Positions 32,531-41,984 of a stretch of DNA of 64,000 nt are shown here, one piece after another (positions within the stretch are counted from its first letter, which is position 1; each line of letters begins with the position of its first letter). The stretch comes from Kordia algicida (GTDB lineage: Bacteria; Bacteroidota; Bacteroidia; Flavobacteriales; Flavobacteriaceae). The notes beneath the pieces were generated by a model, which was given only the letters and a program-made list of their open reading frames with translations, had not been told where the DNA came from and searched no databases. The translations under genes and the position numbers were made by a program. The DNA is taken from NCBI RefSeq assembly GCF_051013375.1, contig NZ_CP142125.1. The stretch is one strand, 5' to 3'.

Positions 32531-34597
32531 TTAGTCTAATAATGCTCTTTTTTGTGTGTCTTTAAAAGTGATTTCAAACGATGCACCATCTTCGTTGTTT
32601 AATTGAAATTTGCCTTGTAATTGTTTGGTTAAGCGACGTACTAAACGCAGTCCTAAGCTTTTTACTTTTGTTAAATCGATTGTATCATCCAATCCTTTTC
32701 CGTTATCAGAAACGACTAATTTGTATTCTTCATCGTTTACTTTGTTGATAGAAATATTTAGTTCGTTGTTTTTGGTAGCATCAAACGCATATTTGTACGC
32801 ATTTGTGATGAGCTCATTGACAATTAAACCCAACGGAATTGCGGTATCAATGTCAAATTCCATGTTTTCGGTATGTATGTTTGTGGTTACTTTTTTCTCG
32901 GAAGCATACATGTACGAGAGTTCTTTGACTAAAGTTTGAATGTATTCGTCAAAGTCAATTAAACCTGTTTCATTTTGATAGAGTTTTTGATGAATAAGCG
33001 CCATCGATTTGACTCTGTTTTTCCCTTCATTTGCCAAACTGAGCGCTTTTTCATCTTCGATTCCTTTGGTTTGCAATTCGAGCAAGCTTGATACAATTTG
33101 GAAATTATTTTTGACTCTGTGATGTACTTCTTTCAACAAAAGTTGCTTTTCTTGTAATGCTTTTTCTATGATTTTGTTTTTTTCATCCAATAGTTTAGAT
33201 GTTTTCTTTTTACGATTGTAAGCATAGTAGGCAAATCCGCCAAAGGCTAGTGCTACTAGAAATAACCCAAAAAGTATTTGTTGCAAATGTTTTTCACGCT
33301 GAATTTCATTTTGCTGTTCGAGCGCCATAATGTCTATTGCTTCTGCATTTTGAATACTGTCTTTATATTGTTGTTTTTTAAACTCGTAAGTAAGTTCAAT
33401 TTCTTTTATTTGTTCCACTTTTTGTTTGCTAAATGCAGAATCTTTTATGGTAGCATACGTTTCCATGTATTTGTATGCTTTCGCAGAATTTCTTTGTTTA
33501 TCGTAAAAATGTGCTAATGCTTTTGCCGTGTATTGCTTGTCTTTTAGCACATTTAATTCGTCCCAAATATTGTATGCTTTTTCGAAGTATTTAATTGCCT
33601 GACTGGCATTTTCTTTTGTTGCCCAGAAATCTCCTTTTATTTGATTTAAATAACCTTGAAAACGTTTCGTACTTCTTCCTAATTGTATGTTGCTTGCTTT
33701 TTCTAAGTAAATGTAAGCGCTATCTAGTTTATTTTCGTTTTTTAACATTCTTGCCAAATGAACATACGCGTATGCCTCACCTGCATTAAAATTTATTTTT
33801 TTGGCACTTTTGATAGATTTGTATAAGTTTTGCTTTTGTATTTCGACAGGAACACATAAACAGCTTAAGTGAATCATAGCTTTGTTGTTTCTCCAGATTG
33901 ATTTTTTTCGATCGTCTCCTTTTTCGTTGTAGAAAGCGATGATTTCATCTAAAATTTGCAAACCTTCTGTATACTGATTGTTAGAATAGTGAATGTAACT
34001 TGCCGTTTTTAGTATGGGAATTAACTCTTTTTCATTGTCTGGCAGTTGTAATGCTATTTTTTTTGCAACATTTAAATCGCTGATAGCTGCTGCAATTTGA
34101 GAGATATTATTGTATATATTTCCTCGTGTAGCATACGCTTCTATGATGGCATTTTTATCTTCCGTTTCTTCTGAAAGTTCAATGGAAGTATTCACGTGAA
34201 AAAGTGCTTTATTGTAGTCGTTTCTTACCTGAAATACTCTTGCCAATTTTACCGAAGCTGTAATAATAGAAGCTGTATCATTTTGTTCGTTGGCAAGTGA
34301 AAGTGCTGTTTCTAAATATTCCATTTGTGCCACACTACCACGATCAGCCAAAGCTGCCAATTTTATATGAAGTGCAATAAGTTGTGCTTTGTTTTCCGCT
34401 TTTTCAGCAAGTTCTTTTTGAAGATTTAAAAGATTAAAAATACTGTCTTTATTTTTCGTTTGTTCGAGTATTTTAGCAATACTATCATATTTTTTCTGAA
34501 TACTTGGCACTTGCGCAGAAACACAAAAAATAGCACTAAAAGCTACTATAAAAAGATACGATTTGAAAGACTTTATAGATATTGAAAATCTATTCAT
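32531..34597 (-). CDS. TPR-containing sensor histidine kinase (HisKA_2 type)
   Basis: A 688-residue kinase. It has a signal peptide or first helix (residues 12-28), a long array of tetratricopeptide-like repeats (about 60-400), a coiled coil, and a membrane helix near 440-458 (ILFGLFLVALAFGGFAYYAY). The dimerisation box LLLKEVHHRVKNNFQIVSSLL comes next, with the phospho-acceptor His in a HisKA_2 domain. The HATPase_c domain has the N-box ELITNAYKYAF and G1 VVSDNGKGLDD. The TPR part would sense a periplasmic protein or peptide. It forms an operon with the LytTR regulator downstream. Confidence 0.93.
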   Translation of the reverse strand: MNRFSISIKSFKSYLFIVAFSAIFCVSAQVPSIQKKYDSIAKILEQTKNKDSIFNLLNLQKELAEKAENKAQLIALHIKLAALADRGSVAQMEYLETALSLANEQNDTASIITASVKLARVFQVRNDYNKALFHVNTSIELSEETEDKNAIIEAYATRGNIYNNISQIAAAISDLNVAKKIALQLPDNEKELIPILKTASYIHYSNNQYTEGLQILDEIIAFYNEKGDDRKKSIWRNNKAMIHLSCLCVPVEIQKQNLYKSIKSAKKINFNAGEAYAYVHLARMLKNENKLDSAYIYLEKASNIQLGRSTKRFQGYLNQIKGDFWATKENASQAIKYFEKAYNIWDELNVLKDKQYTAKALAHFYDKQRNSAKAYKYMETYATIKDSAFSKQKVEQIKEIELTYEFKKQQYKDSIQNAEAIDIMALEQQNEIQREKHLQQILFGLFLVALAFGGFAYYAYNRKKKTSKLLDEKNKIIEKALQEKQLLLKEVHHRVKNNFQIVSSLLELQTKGIEDEKALSLANEGKNRVKSMALIHQKLYQNETGLIDFDEYIQTLVKELSYMYASEKKVTTNIHTENMEFDIDTAIPLGLIVNELITNAYKYAFDATKNNELNISINKVNDEEYKLVVSDNGKGLDDTIDLTKVKSLGLRLVRRLTKQLQGKFQLNNEDGASFEITFKDTQKRALLD

Positions 34598-34640
34598 GGG
34601 TTGGTTGGGTTTTCACAAAAGTACTATTTGTTTTTAATAT

Positions 34641-34676
34641 GAAAAGAGATTCACTTTTCTAAGCAAATCTCTTTTC
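34641..34676 (-). terminator. Probable terminator of the T9SS cargo gene
   Basis: GAAAAGAGATT (34641-34651) and AATCTCTTTTC (34666-34676) are perfectly complementary with a 14-nt loop. On the minus strand the second arm ends in TTTTC, a weak U-tract. It lies 28 bp past the stop of the gene ending at 34704. Confidence 0.6.
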
Positions 34677-34703
34677 GTTCTCTAAAACACCATTATATAT
34701 GTA

Positions 34704-36026
34704 TTACTGTACTGTAATTTTTTTAATGATAGTTTCTTTATTCTCACGTGTTACTTTGAGAAAATACAATCCAGCTTTAAGCTTGGAAACATCAATTTTT
34801 ACAGCATTATCTTTTAATATTGCCCTTTTATTGTACACTACTTGCCCTGCAATAGTATACATTGATAAGTTTGCTATATTGATTTGACTATTTTGAAATT
34901 GAACGGTAAGTATGTCTTTTACAGGATTAGGACTTACGTTCATTGTTACGACACTTCTTTCATCAATACTCAACGGAGAAGTTAATACACCTTCAAACCA
35001 TGCAAAATATCCCGGATTGAATGCTCCGCAAATAGCATCTAAAACACCATCACCATTTACATCACCAAAACTAATAGTTGCAAATTGTCCAAAGTCAAAT
35101 GTTGCTAAATCTCCCGTTAGCTGTTGATAAGTATATGTTCCAAAGTCAGGTGCTGATTCACTTCCTACGTTTTCAATCCATCGAATAACTCCTACATCCG
35201 TTGCAAAAATCATATCATAATCTCCATCACGATCTACATCATAAAAGTTAGGAATTGTGGTTAAAACATCACCATGTGGCCAATTACGATCAAAAACTCC
35301 TGTTCCAGCATTCATATCCCACGGATTGTCTAAATGAAATTTACGATCAAAACTAGGCATTGTTTTTGTTCCTTCATTTCTAAAGTATGTCAGAGAATCG
35401 CTTCCCATTGTTACCATATCTAAATCATCATCATTATCTAAATCGACAAAGCCAAAACTTGGAAAATTAGCTACATTTTGGTTTCCAATCCCCGTAATAG
35501 TTGAATCTACAAAGTTAGGAACGGTTGCTGTGCCTGTATTTTCATAATAATGAATATCATTAAAATTAAAATTATTTTCATCGATTTTAGAACCAAAAAA
35601 AAGATCGTAGTCACCATCATCGTCAATATCTACAAATTGACATTTTGTTTCATTGTTTCCTCCAGGAGAATAACTAATAGCATCTAATGTTGGCAAAGCA
35701 GTTTGTACCCAATTTGGTACTGTAGCAGATCCTGTATTTTCATAATAATATAATTTTCCAGCTGCATCTTGTGCTCCAGAAACCATATCCAAATCGCCAT
35801 CACCATCTAAATCTACCAATACTGGCGAACTCAATCGTCCATTTGCAGTTGGCAAAACTGCTGTATCTAATCCTGCTGGGTTTGGACCAGGTGGCGCTAC
35901 TGGAGTTGATCCGCCCGAAAAATTTTGATGTATTCCTCTAAATTCCCACGTATCAGGAAATACGGATTGTGCAGTTAATACATATGTGCTCAATACACAT
36001 ACTAAAAATAGTAGTTGTTTTTTCAT
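34704..36026 (-). CDS. FG-GAP/VCBS-repeat protein with type IX sorting domain
   Basis: A 440-residue secreted protein with a signal peptide (MKKQLLFLVCVLSTYVLTAQ). Five calcium-loop repeats of the form D-x-D-x-D-G-D-x-D follow (for example DLDGDGDLDMVSG, DIDDDGDYDLFFG, DVDRDGDYDMIFA, DVNGDGVLDAICG), giving an incomplete beta-propeller. The last 75 residues are a T9SS type A sorting domain (NVSPNPVKDILTVQF to KLKAGLYFLKVT...KKITVQ). It is exported through the type IX secretion system and attached to or released from the cell surface, probably as an adhesin or carbohydrate-associated protein. Confidence 0.9.
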   Translation of the reverse strand: MKKQLLFLVCVLSTYVLTAQSVFPDTWEFRGIHQNFSGGSTPVAPPGPNPAGLDTAVLPTANGRLSSPVLVDLDGDGDLDMVSGAQDAAGKLYYYENTGSATVPNWVQTALPTLDAISYSPGGNNETKCQFVDIDDDGDYDLFFGSKIDENNFNFNDIHYYENTGTATVPNFVDSTITGIGNQNVANFPSFGFVDLDNDDDLDMVTMGSDSLTYFRNEGTKTMPSFDRKFHLDNPWDMNAGTGVFDRNWPHGDVLTTIPNFYDVDRDGDYDMIFATDVGVIRWIENVGSESAPDFGTYTYQQLTGDLATFDFGQFATISFGDVNGDGVLDAICGAFNPGYFAWFEGVLTSPLSIDERSVVTMNVSPNPVKDILTVQFQNSQINIANLSMYTIAGQVVYNKRAILKDNAVKIDVSKLKAGLYFLKVTRENKETIIKKITVQ

Positions 36027-36192
36027 ACGATTTGAGTTTTTTAGTAGGTTATTACCGTAAATATAATTTGAAAAGCAGTTGGCAACTTTACAAATGTTCT
36101 AAACATGTCGTATGATGTTCTAAACTGCTTTATATGGTATAAAACAATAAAGAAACGCTTGTTACTATTTTAGCTATGGAAGTTTGAAGTAA

Positions 36193-37125
36193 CTATAATT
36201 GAGTTGTGTCAACTTTTTTAAAAAAGGTAATAATTGTTTGTACTACATCAACAAAAAACTCTTGGTGAATGTTCTCGTAATCGTCCGTGGGTTTGTGATA
36301 ATCTTTGTGATCTTCTACACCAAAGTATATGAAAGGAATTTTAGCTTTGTGAAAACCTGCGTGATCGCTTGCAAATGTCCATTCTTTATGATCTATTTTT
36401 AACGATATATTTCCTGTTGTTTTTACATTTTCTATGATTGATGTGTATTGCGAATAATGTTGTGGACCAACTGCAAATAATTCTTTTTTCTCACTTCGGC
36501 TAATCATGTCCATATTGATGTTTAGCTTAAGTTGTGTTTTTGGAACAATTGAATTTTCAACAAAATAATACGAACCAATCAGCCCTTTTTCTTCAGCATC
36601 AAAAGCCGCTAGAATAACGGAATGTTTCGGTGGATGTTTCCGAAAGTATTCCGCGAAAGCGATCAACGCACTAATTCCGGAAGCATCATCGTCTGCGCCG
36701 TTGTATATTTTTCCGTTTTTTATTCCTTCATGATCGTAATGTGCAGATATAACAATGTATTCTGTAGGCTTCTCACTACCTTTAATGACTCCGAGAATAT
36801 TTTCACCTTGTCGAATTTTTGAAGTTTTTGGCATTGGGAATGATTGCTCAAAGGTTTTTCCTAGCGGTTTTACACCTAATTTTTTAAACTCTGTTATGAT
36901 GTAGTTTTTAGCTTTTACTGCACCTTTTGTTCCCGTTTCACGACCTTCATACGCATCAGAAGAAAGTTCTTTGATGTGTTTTAGTAAGTTATCCGTTGTA
37001 AAGTCATACGTAGCTTTTGTTTCTACATTTACAGCTTCTTCTTCTTTTTCACCTTCTTTTTGCGATTTACAACTAAGAACTGTCAACAAAAAGCATACTA
37101 GAAAAATTATTTTTGATCGTAACAT
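36193..37125 (-). CDS. M28 family metallopeptidase, lipoprotein
   Basis: A 310-residue lipoprotein: signal MLRSKIIFLVCFLLTVLSC with the lipobox Cys at 19, a Glu-rich tether, then a zinc aminopeptidase domain. Co-catalytic zinc ligands are visible in order: His in SAHYDHEG, Asp in YNGADDDASG, Glu-Glu in DAEEKGLIGS, Asp in NMDMIS and His in DYHKPTDDYENI. The predicted role is removing N-terminal residues from peptides in the periplasm or on the surface. The gene lies 20 bp downstream of the sdh terminator and probably has its own promoter. Confidence 0.92.
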   Translation of the reverse strand: MLRSKIIFLVCFLLTVLSCKSQKEGEKEEEAVNVETKATYDFTTDNLLKHIKELSSDAYEGRETGTKGAVKAKNYIITEFKKLGVKPLGKTFEQSFPMPKTSKIRQGENILGVIKGSEKPTEYIVISAHYDHEGIKNGKIYNGADDDASGISALIAFAEYFRKHPPKHSVILAAFDAEEKGLIGSYYFVENSIVPKTQLKLNINMDMISRSEKKELFAVGPQHYSQYTSIIENVKTTGNISLKIDHKEWTFASDHAGFHKAKIPFIYFGVEDHKDYHKPTDDYENIHQEFFVDVVQTIITFFKKVDTTQL

Positions 37126-37144
37126 ATTATTGTTGCTTTAATTA

Positions 37145-37178
37145 AAAAATCCCAAGCATAAACATACTTGGGATTTTT
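37145..37178 (-). terminator. Terminator of the sdhCAB operon
   Basis: AAAAATCCCAAG (37145-37156) and CTTGGGATTTTT (37167-37178) form a perfect 12-bp stem with a 10-nt loop. On the minus strand a T-run completes it, 23 bp after the sdhB stop. Confidence 0.93.
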
Positions 37179-37200
37179 ATATAATTTATAGGTTGAATGT

Positions 37201-37947
37201 TTATCCTTTAAAAGATGCTTTTAAATACTCACGATTCATACGTGCAATATTTTCAAGTGAGATTCCTTTCGGACATTCTACTTCACATGCTCCTGTATTG
37301 GTACAGTTTCCAAAACCTTCGGCATCCATTTGGTTTACCATGTTCATTACACGATCTGTAGCTTCTACTTGTCCTTGTGGTAATAATGCAAACTGTGATA
37401 CTTTTGCTGATACAAATAGCATGGCACTTGAGTTTTTACAACTTGCTACACATGCGCCACAACCAATACAAGTTGCCGCGTCGAAAGCAGCATCTGCATT
37501 TGCTTTTTCAATTGGAATGGAGTTAGCATCTTGCGTATTTCCTGAGGTATTTACAGAAATAAATCCTCCTGCATGTTGTATGCGATCAAAGGAGCTTCTG
37601 TCTACAATTAAATCTTTGATAACTGGAAACGCTTTTGCTCTCCAAGGTTCTATATAGATTGTATCGCCATCTTTAAATTTACGCATATGCAATTGGCAAG
37701 TAGTTACCAAACGATCTGGTCCGTGCGCTTCTCCATTAATATATAGCGAACATGATCCACAGATTCCTTCACGGCAATCGTGATCGAAAGCTACAGGCTC
37801 ATCTCCTTTTTCAATTAATTGTGTATTTAAAACGTCTAGCATTTCAAGAAAAGACATATCTGGGGAGACATCGCTGATTTGATAATCAACCATTTTGCCT
37901 TTATCATTTGCGCCTTTTTGACGCCATATTTTTAATGTTAAATTCAT
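37201..37947 (-). CDS. sdhB: Succinate dehydrogenase / fumarate reductase iron-sulfur subunit
   Basis: A 248-residue subunit carrying three Fe-S clusters. 2Fe-2S ligands lie in CREGICGSCSLYING and the downstream VTTCQL; 4Fe-4S ligands in CIGCGACVASC; 3Fe-4S in CTNTGACEVECPKGI. It passes electrons from the flavoprotein SdhA to the cytochrome b subunit in the inner membrane (complex II, citric acid cycle). Length is normal for the Bacteroidota three-subunit enzyme. It is last in sdhCAB, 76 bp after sdhA, with a heptamer repeat in the gap, and is followed by a strong terminator. Confidence 0.97.
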   Translation of the reverse strand: MNLTLKIWRQKGANDKGKMVDYQISDVSPDMSFLEMLDVLNTQLIEKGDEPVAFDHDCREGICGSCSLYINGEAHGPDRLVTTCQLHMRKFKDGDTIYIEPWRAKAFPVIKDLIVDRSSFDRIQHAGGFISVNTSGNTQDANSIPIEKANADAAFDAATCIGCGACVASCKNSSAMLFVSAKVSQFALLPQGQVEATDRVMNMVNQMDAEGFGNCTNTGACEVECPKGISLENIARMNREYLKASFKG

Positions 37948-37963
37948 AAAATTTAGATTTTAG

Positions 37964-37984
37964 TATTGAGTATTGAGTATTGAG
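37964..37984. repeat. Three 7-bp tandem repeats between sdhA and sdhB
   Basis: TATTGAG occurs three times in a row (37964-37984) inside the operon spacer, and CTCAATACT follows 25 bp later as an inverted partner. It is another case of the heptamer habit seen at 51314 and 58888. Confidence 0.75.
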
Positions 37985-38023
37985 CAGTTAGCTTTCTAAC
38001 ATCTCATGTCTCAATACTGACAT

Positions 38024-40021
38024 CTATTTATAACTTCTTTCTTTTACTTCTATATTCTCGTACACTAAGTCTTCCTTGTGAAGTACCGCATCTTTTGGTT
38101 CTCCTTTATATTCCCATGCAGAAACAAATTGGAATTCTTTACGACGTTTTGCTTCTCCTTCTGCTGTTTGGTATTCTTCTCTAAAGTGTCCACCTGCAGA
38201 TTCTTCTCGAACTAAAGCATCTTTTGCAAAAAGCTCACCTAATTCTAGAAAGTCAGCTACACGACCTGCTTTTGCTAGTTCTTCATTAAATTCATTTGCA
38301 TCGCCTGGCACACGTACATCTTTCCAGAATTCTGCTCGTAGTTGCGAGATTTCTTCAATGGCAGATTTTAAATCTTTTTCGTTACGCGCCATTCCACATT
38401 TATTCCACATAATTTTTCCTAATTTCTTGTGGAAATAATCAACAGGTTTTGTTCCTTTATTATTGATTAGATGATTGATATCTTCGCGTACTTTGTTTTC
38501 TGCTTCTTCGAATTCTTTTGTTTCTGTAGAAATTGGTCCGGTACGGATGTCATCCGCTAAATAGTCACCAATTGTGTATGGCAATACAAAATAACCATCT
38601 GCTAATCCTTGCATTAAAGCAGAAGCTCCCAAACGGTTGGCTCCGTGATCTGAGAAATTCGCTTCTCCGATAGCATATAATCCAGGAACTGTAGTTTGCA
38701 AGTTATAATCTACCCAAATTCCTCCCATAGTATAATGTACTGCTGGGTAAATCATCATCGGTGTTTCGTATGGATTTTCGTCAACGATCTTCTCATACAT
38801 TTGGAATAGATTTCCATATTTATTTTTAACAACTTCTTGTCCAAGTTTTTTGACTAAAGCTGCATCGTTTTCATTCAGACCTTTTACGTGTGCTTGCTCT
38901 TTTCCATAACGTTGAATTGCAGAAGCAAAATCTAAGTATACGGCTTCTCCCGTAGCATTCACGCCAAAACCTGCATCACAACGTTCTTTTGCTGCTCGTG
39001 AAGCAACATCACGAGGTACTAAGTTTCCAAAAGCCGGATAACGACGTTCTAAGTAGTAATCTCTATCTTCTTCTTTAAGATCGGTTGGCTTCAACGTTTT
39101 GTTACGAATTGCCTCGACGTCTTTTTTATGTTTTGGCACCCAAATACGACCATCATTACGTAATGATTCTGACATTAATGTCAATTTTGATTGATGATCT
39201 CCTGAAACAGGAATACATGTTGGGTGAATTTGTGTGTAACATGGATTTGCGAAATACGCTCCACGTTTGTGCGCTTTCCAAGCTGCTGTCACGTTACTTC
39301 CCATGGCGTTTGTTGACAGGAAAAATACGTTTCCGTATCCACCAGTTCCTAATACAACGGCATGTGCTGAGTGTCTTTCTATTTCTCCTGTAACTAAGTT
39401 ACGTGCAATAATTCCTCTCGCTTTCCCATCAACAACAACAATGTCTAACATTTCATGACGATTGTACATTTTGATTTTTCCACGACCAATTTGACGGTTC
39501 ATGGCAGAATAAGCTCCCAATAATAATTGCTGTCCTGTTTGTCCTTTTGCGTAGAATGTACGTGATACTAACACACCACCAAACGAACGGTTATCAAGTA
39601 ATCCACCATAATCACGAGCAAAAGGAACTCCTTGTGCTACACATTGGTCAATGATGTTTGCAGAAACTTCTGCCAAACGATATACATTAGCTTCACGCGA
39701 ACGATAATCACCACCTTTTACCGTATCGTAAAAAAGTCTGTATGTTGAATCTCCGTCTCCTTGGTAGTTTTTTGCTGCGTTGATTCCTCCTTGTGCTGCT
39801 ATAGAGTGTGCACGACGTGGAGAATCTTGAAAGCAAAATGCTTTTACGTTATATCCTAATTCAGCTAATGTCGCTGCCGCAGATCCGCCTGCGAGTCCTG
39901 TACCTACTACAATAACATCAATAAGACGTTTGTTTGCAGGATTTACAAGATTGATATTATTTTTATGATTTGTCCACTTATCTGCTAGTGGTCCTTGAGG
40001 TATTTTTGAATCTAAAGCCAT
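38024..40021 (-). CDS. sdhA: Succinate dehydrogenase / fumarate reductase flavoprotein subunit
   Basis: A 665-residue flavoprotein from the ATG at 40021; a longer TTG-initiated frame overlaps sdhC and is rejected. The FAD-binding motif VVGTGLAGGSAAATLAELG is near residue 38, the covalent-FAD region SIAAQGGINAAKNY near 75, the active-site block HPTCIPVSG near 265, and the second FAD motif GLYAIGEANFSDHGANRLGAS split near 445-465. It oxidises succinate to fumarate (or the reverse) in complex II. Length and arrangement match the Bacteroidota sdhCAB enzyme. Confidence 0.97.
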   Translation of the reverse strand: MALDSKIPQGPLADKWTNHKNNINLVNPANKRLIDVIVVGTGLAGGSAAATLAELGYNVKAFCFQDSPRRAHSIAAQGGINAAKNYQGDGDSTYRLFYDTVKGGDYRSREANVYRLAEVSANIIDQCVAQGVPFARDYGGLLDNRSFGGVLVSRTFYAKGQTGQQLLLGAYSAMNRQIGRGKIKMYNRHEMLDIVVVDGKARGIIARNLVTGEIERHSAHAVVLGTGGYGNVFFLSTNAMGSNVTAAWKAHKRGAYFANPCYTQIHPTCIPVSGDHQSKLTLMSESLRNDGRIWVPKHKKDVEAIRNKTLKPTDLKEEDRDYYLERRYPAFGNLVPRDVASRAAKERCDAGFGVNATGEAVYLDFASAIQRYGKEQAHVKGLNENDAALVKKLGQEVVKNKYGNLFQMYEKIVDENPYETPMMIYPAVHYTMGGIWVDYNLQTTVPGLYAIGEANFSDHGANRLGASALMQGLADGYFVLPYTIGDYLADDIRTGPISTETKEFEEAENKVREDINHLINNKGTKPVDYFHKKLGKIMWNKCGMARNEKDLKSAIEEISQLRAEFWKDVRVPGDANEFNEELAKAGRVADFLELGELFAKDALVREESAGGHFREEYQTAEGEAKRRKEFQFVSAWEYKGEPKDAVLHKEDLVYENIEVKERSYK

Positions 40022-40037
40022 AGTTCTGATAAGTATT

Positions 40038-40730
40038 TTAATGAGTTCCTGTAAAATGGTGGAATAAAGCGATGAAAATAAATCCTGCTGGAATTCCAAT
40101 AGAATATACTTTACTTACACCTTTTAATGCTTTCGTGTATTTGTTGTTTGCTCCAATAGATTGGAAGGCTGAACCAAAACCATGTAATAAGTGTAATGAT
40201 AAAAAGACGAATCCTACGCAGTATAAAGCGACTCTCCAAATTGGTTCAAATTTTACAACCAATTCTTCATAGTATCTAAATCCGCTATTTGGATCTGTTG
40301 GATCAATTAATCCAGTCATATCACCTGCTACATATTTTACGTTCATTTCATGTACCCAAAAGTCAATCATGTGTATCACTATGAAAACAAGGATAAAACC
40401 GCCACTCCAAATCATGTTTCTACTCATCCAAGTAGAATTTGCGCTTCCATTATTTTTGGCATAACTCACTTTTCGTGCATTGTTGTTTTTTATTTCAAGA
40501 ACGAATCCCATCACAAAGTGAAAGATGACTCCCAAAATTAAAACTGGCTGCAATAAGTATTGTACTGCCCAAAATGTACCCATAAAGTGTGACGCTTCGT
40601 TGAAAGCTTCTGGACTGAATACAGAAAGAATGTTAATTGCAAAGTGTTGTAGGATAAAAACCATTAGGAAGAGTGCTGAAAGTGCCATCGCAAACTTTCT
40701 TCCAATCGAAGAATTTAAAATTCCGCTCAT
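40038..40730 (-). CDS. sdhC: Succinate dehydrogenase cytochrome b subunit
   Basis: A 230-residue integral membrane protein with five hydrophobic helices (about 13-33, 55-78, 100-125, 160-182, 200-222). Conserved His residues suitable as b-heme ligands occur in LQHFAIN, FHFVMGF, VIHMIDFWVH and LHLLHGF. It belongs to the single-subunit diheme cytochrome b558 type used by Bacteroidota and Epsilonproteobacteria. It anchors SdhAB and passes electrons to menaquinone. It is first in the sdhCAB operon and preceded by a strong promoter. Confidence 0.96.
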   Translation of the reverse strand: MSGILNSSIGRKFAMALSALFLMVFILQHFAINILSVFSPEAFNEASHFMGTFWAVQYLLQPVLILGVIFHFVMGFVLEIKNNNARKVSYAKNNGSANSTWMSRNMIWSGGFILVFIVIHMIDFWVHEMNVKYVAGDMTGLIDPTDPNSGFRYYEELVVKFEPIWRVALYCVGFVFLSLHLLHGFGSAFQSIGANNKYTKALKGVSKVYSIGIPAGFIFIALFHHFTGTH

Positions 40731-40757
40731 TATAATTGTGATTAATTATTTGTTTCA

Positions 40758-40788
40758 CAAATATACGGCTCAGTCGGAATGTCTACAA
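40758..40788 (-). promoter_or_regulatory. Promoter of sdhCAB
   Basis: On the minus strand: TTG (40788-40786), a 20-bp spacer, TATATTTG (40765-40758), a perfect Bacteroidota housekeeping promoter. It lies 27 bp before the sdhC ATG. Both elements and spacing match the glyS promoter at 12091-12121. Confidence 0.75.
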
Positions 40789-40937
40789 GTTTTAACGGTT
40801 CTTTTGAAGTTTATTTAGAATGAATTTAAGTAGTTTAATTACAAAAAACATATTATTTTTTTAGTTTTCTACAACGTTTGCGAGCTTTACCTTTTTGATT
40901 GCAGAAAGTAATGGTCTTTTTTTAGTAATAGTTTTGC

Positions 40938-41810
40938 TCAGTTTGAAACCAAAGGAATCAATCCGCGCAATCCCATATCAACAGGCTGTTCGCCAATGGC
41001 AGGTTCGTATTTGCCATCTGCGTTAATTTCTGTCCATTCAAAACTATTGTTTACCGAAAAAGAAAGCGTAACTTCCACGTCTTGCAATTCTTCTCCTGTA
41101 ATAGTAAATGCATTAGCAAATTGACCTGTAACCACACATGAACCTTGTGGTACTGGTGATGAGTCAAATAACGGATTTGGTACGGTAGTTGCTCCTGCTG
41201 GTGCTTGTCCTTGCGTAGTAAATCCTAAAGCCTCAAACGCCCAAAATCCTTGCAATTTATTTTCATTAATGTTGAAAGTACTTCCGTTGATATCAAAATT
41301 GGTAATGTAATTGTTATAACCAACAAAGCTTGCCAATGTTCCTGTAATGTCATTTCCGTTTTGTAAAATATTGATGCTTCCTTCTTGATATGCCAACGAA
41401 ACACGAACCCAATTGTACGTTCCTGAAGCTACTTCACTTATGGGAATTGTCAAAAAAACCTCATCATTTCCTGCAAATTGAGCCGATTGAAAATCAATTG
41501 CCGTTTCGCCACCTTGCGTAGTTTCTGCTCCGTTGTATACAATTTCGCCATTACCCAAGAGTGTATTCGCGCTTGATGCAAATTCAATATAATTAGCACT
41601 CATTCGAGCAAAATTGGGTGATTGTGCCGCATTTCCCGCAGGAATCACAGCTGATTCACCTACATTATTTAGGCGTTCTTGTGTAGCATCAAACTTAAAC
41701 TTTATAATCAAATTTGCTTCACTTGGATTGGGCAAACAGCAGTCTTCATTAGAATTACAGGATAAAAATAAAGTACAAAATACAAGTGCGAAATACGAGA
41801 TTTTTTTCAT
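40938..41810 (-). CDS. Lipoprotein of unknown function, beta-rich
   Basis: A 290-residue lipoprotein: signal MKKISYFALVFCTLFLSC with lipobox LFLSC, then an early Cys pair (NEDCCLPNP) near residues 24-25. The mature part is beta-rich with Asn/Gly turns and ends MGLRGLIPLVSN. A MbnP-like metal-related family is possible because of the overall layout, but I see no clear copper-ligand set, so I leave it unassigned. It stands alone between the sdh promoter and the divergent RimK-type gene. Confidence 0.7.
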   Translation of the reverse strand: MKKISYFALVFCTLFLSCNSNEDCCLPNPSEANLIIKFKFDATQERLNNVGESAVIPAGNAAQSPNFARMSANYIEFASSANTLLGNGEIVYNGAETTQGGETAIDFQSAQFAGNDEVFLTIPISEVASGTYNWVRVSLAYQEGSINILQNGNDITGTLASFVGYNNYITNFDINGSTFNINENKLQGFWAFEALGFTTQGQAPAGATTVPNPLFDSSPVPQGSCVVTGQFANAFTITGEELQDVEVTLSFSVNNSFEWTEINADGKYEPAIGEQPVDMGLRGLIPLVSN

Positions 41811-41984
41811 CAGTCAATAAAATTTTCAGTCTAAAATATACGCAACAATAACGGCTTCTTTGTCAACTTTATTACATTTTTTACACCATTGGTTTTTAAA
41901 TATTTATCGTTTTTTATTGAACGAGTCTTTTTTAATAAGAAAGTTTACTTATTTTTAGAAAATCTTATTCGATTTCACCAACTC

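Noticed and set aside
41889..41984. Longer RimK-type protein from the TTG at 41889
   Set aside because: The extra 32 residues are hydrophobic and not part of the ATP-grasp ligase; the ATG at 41985 begins the family's normal N terminus.
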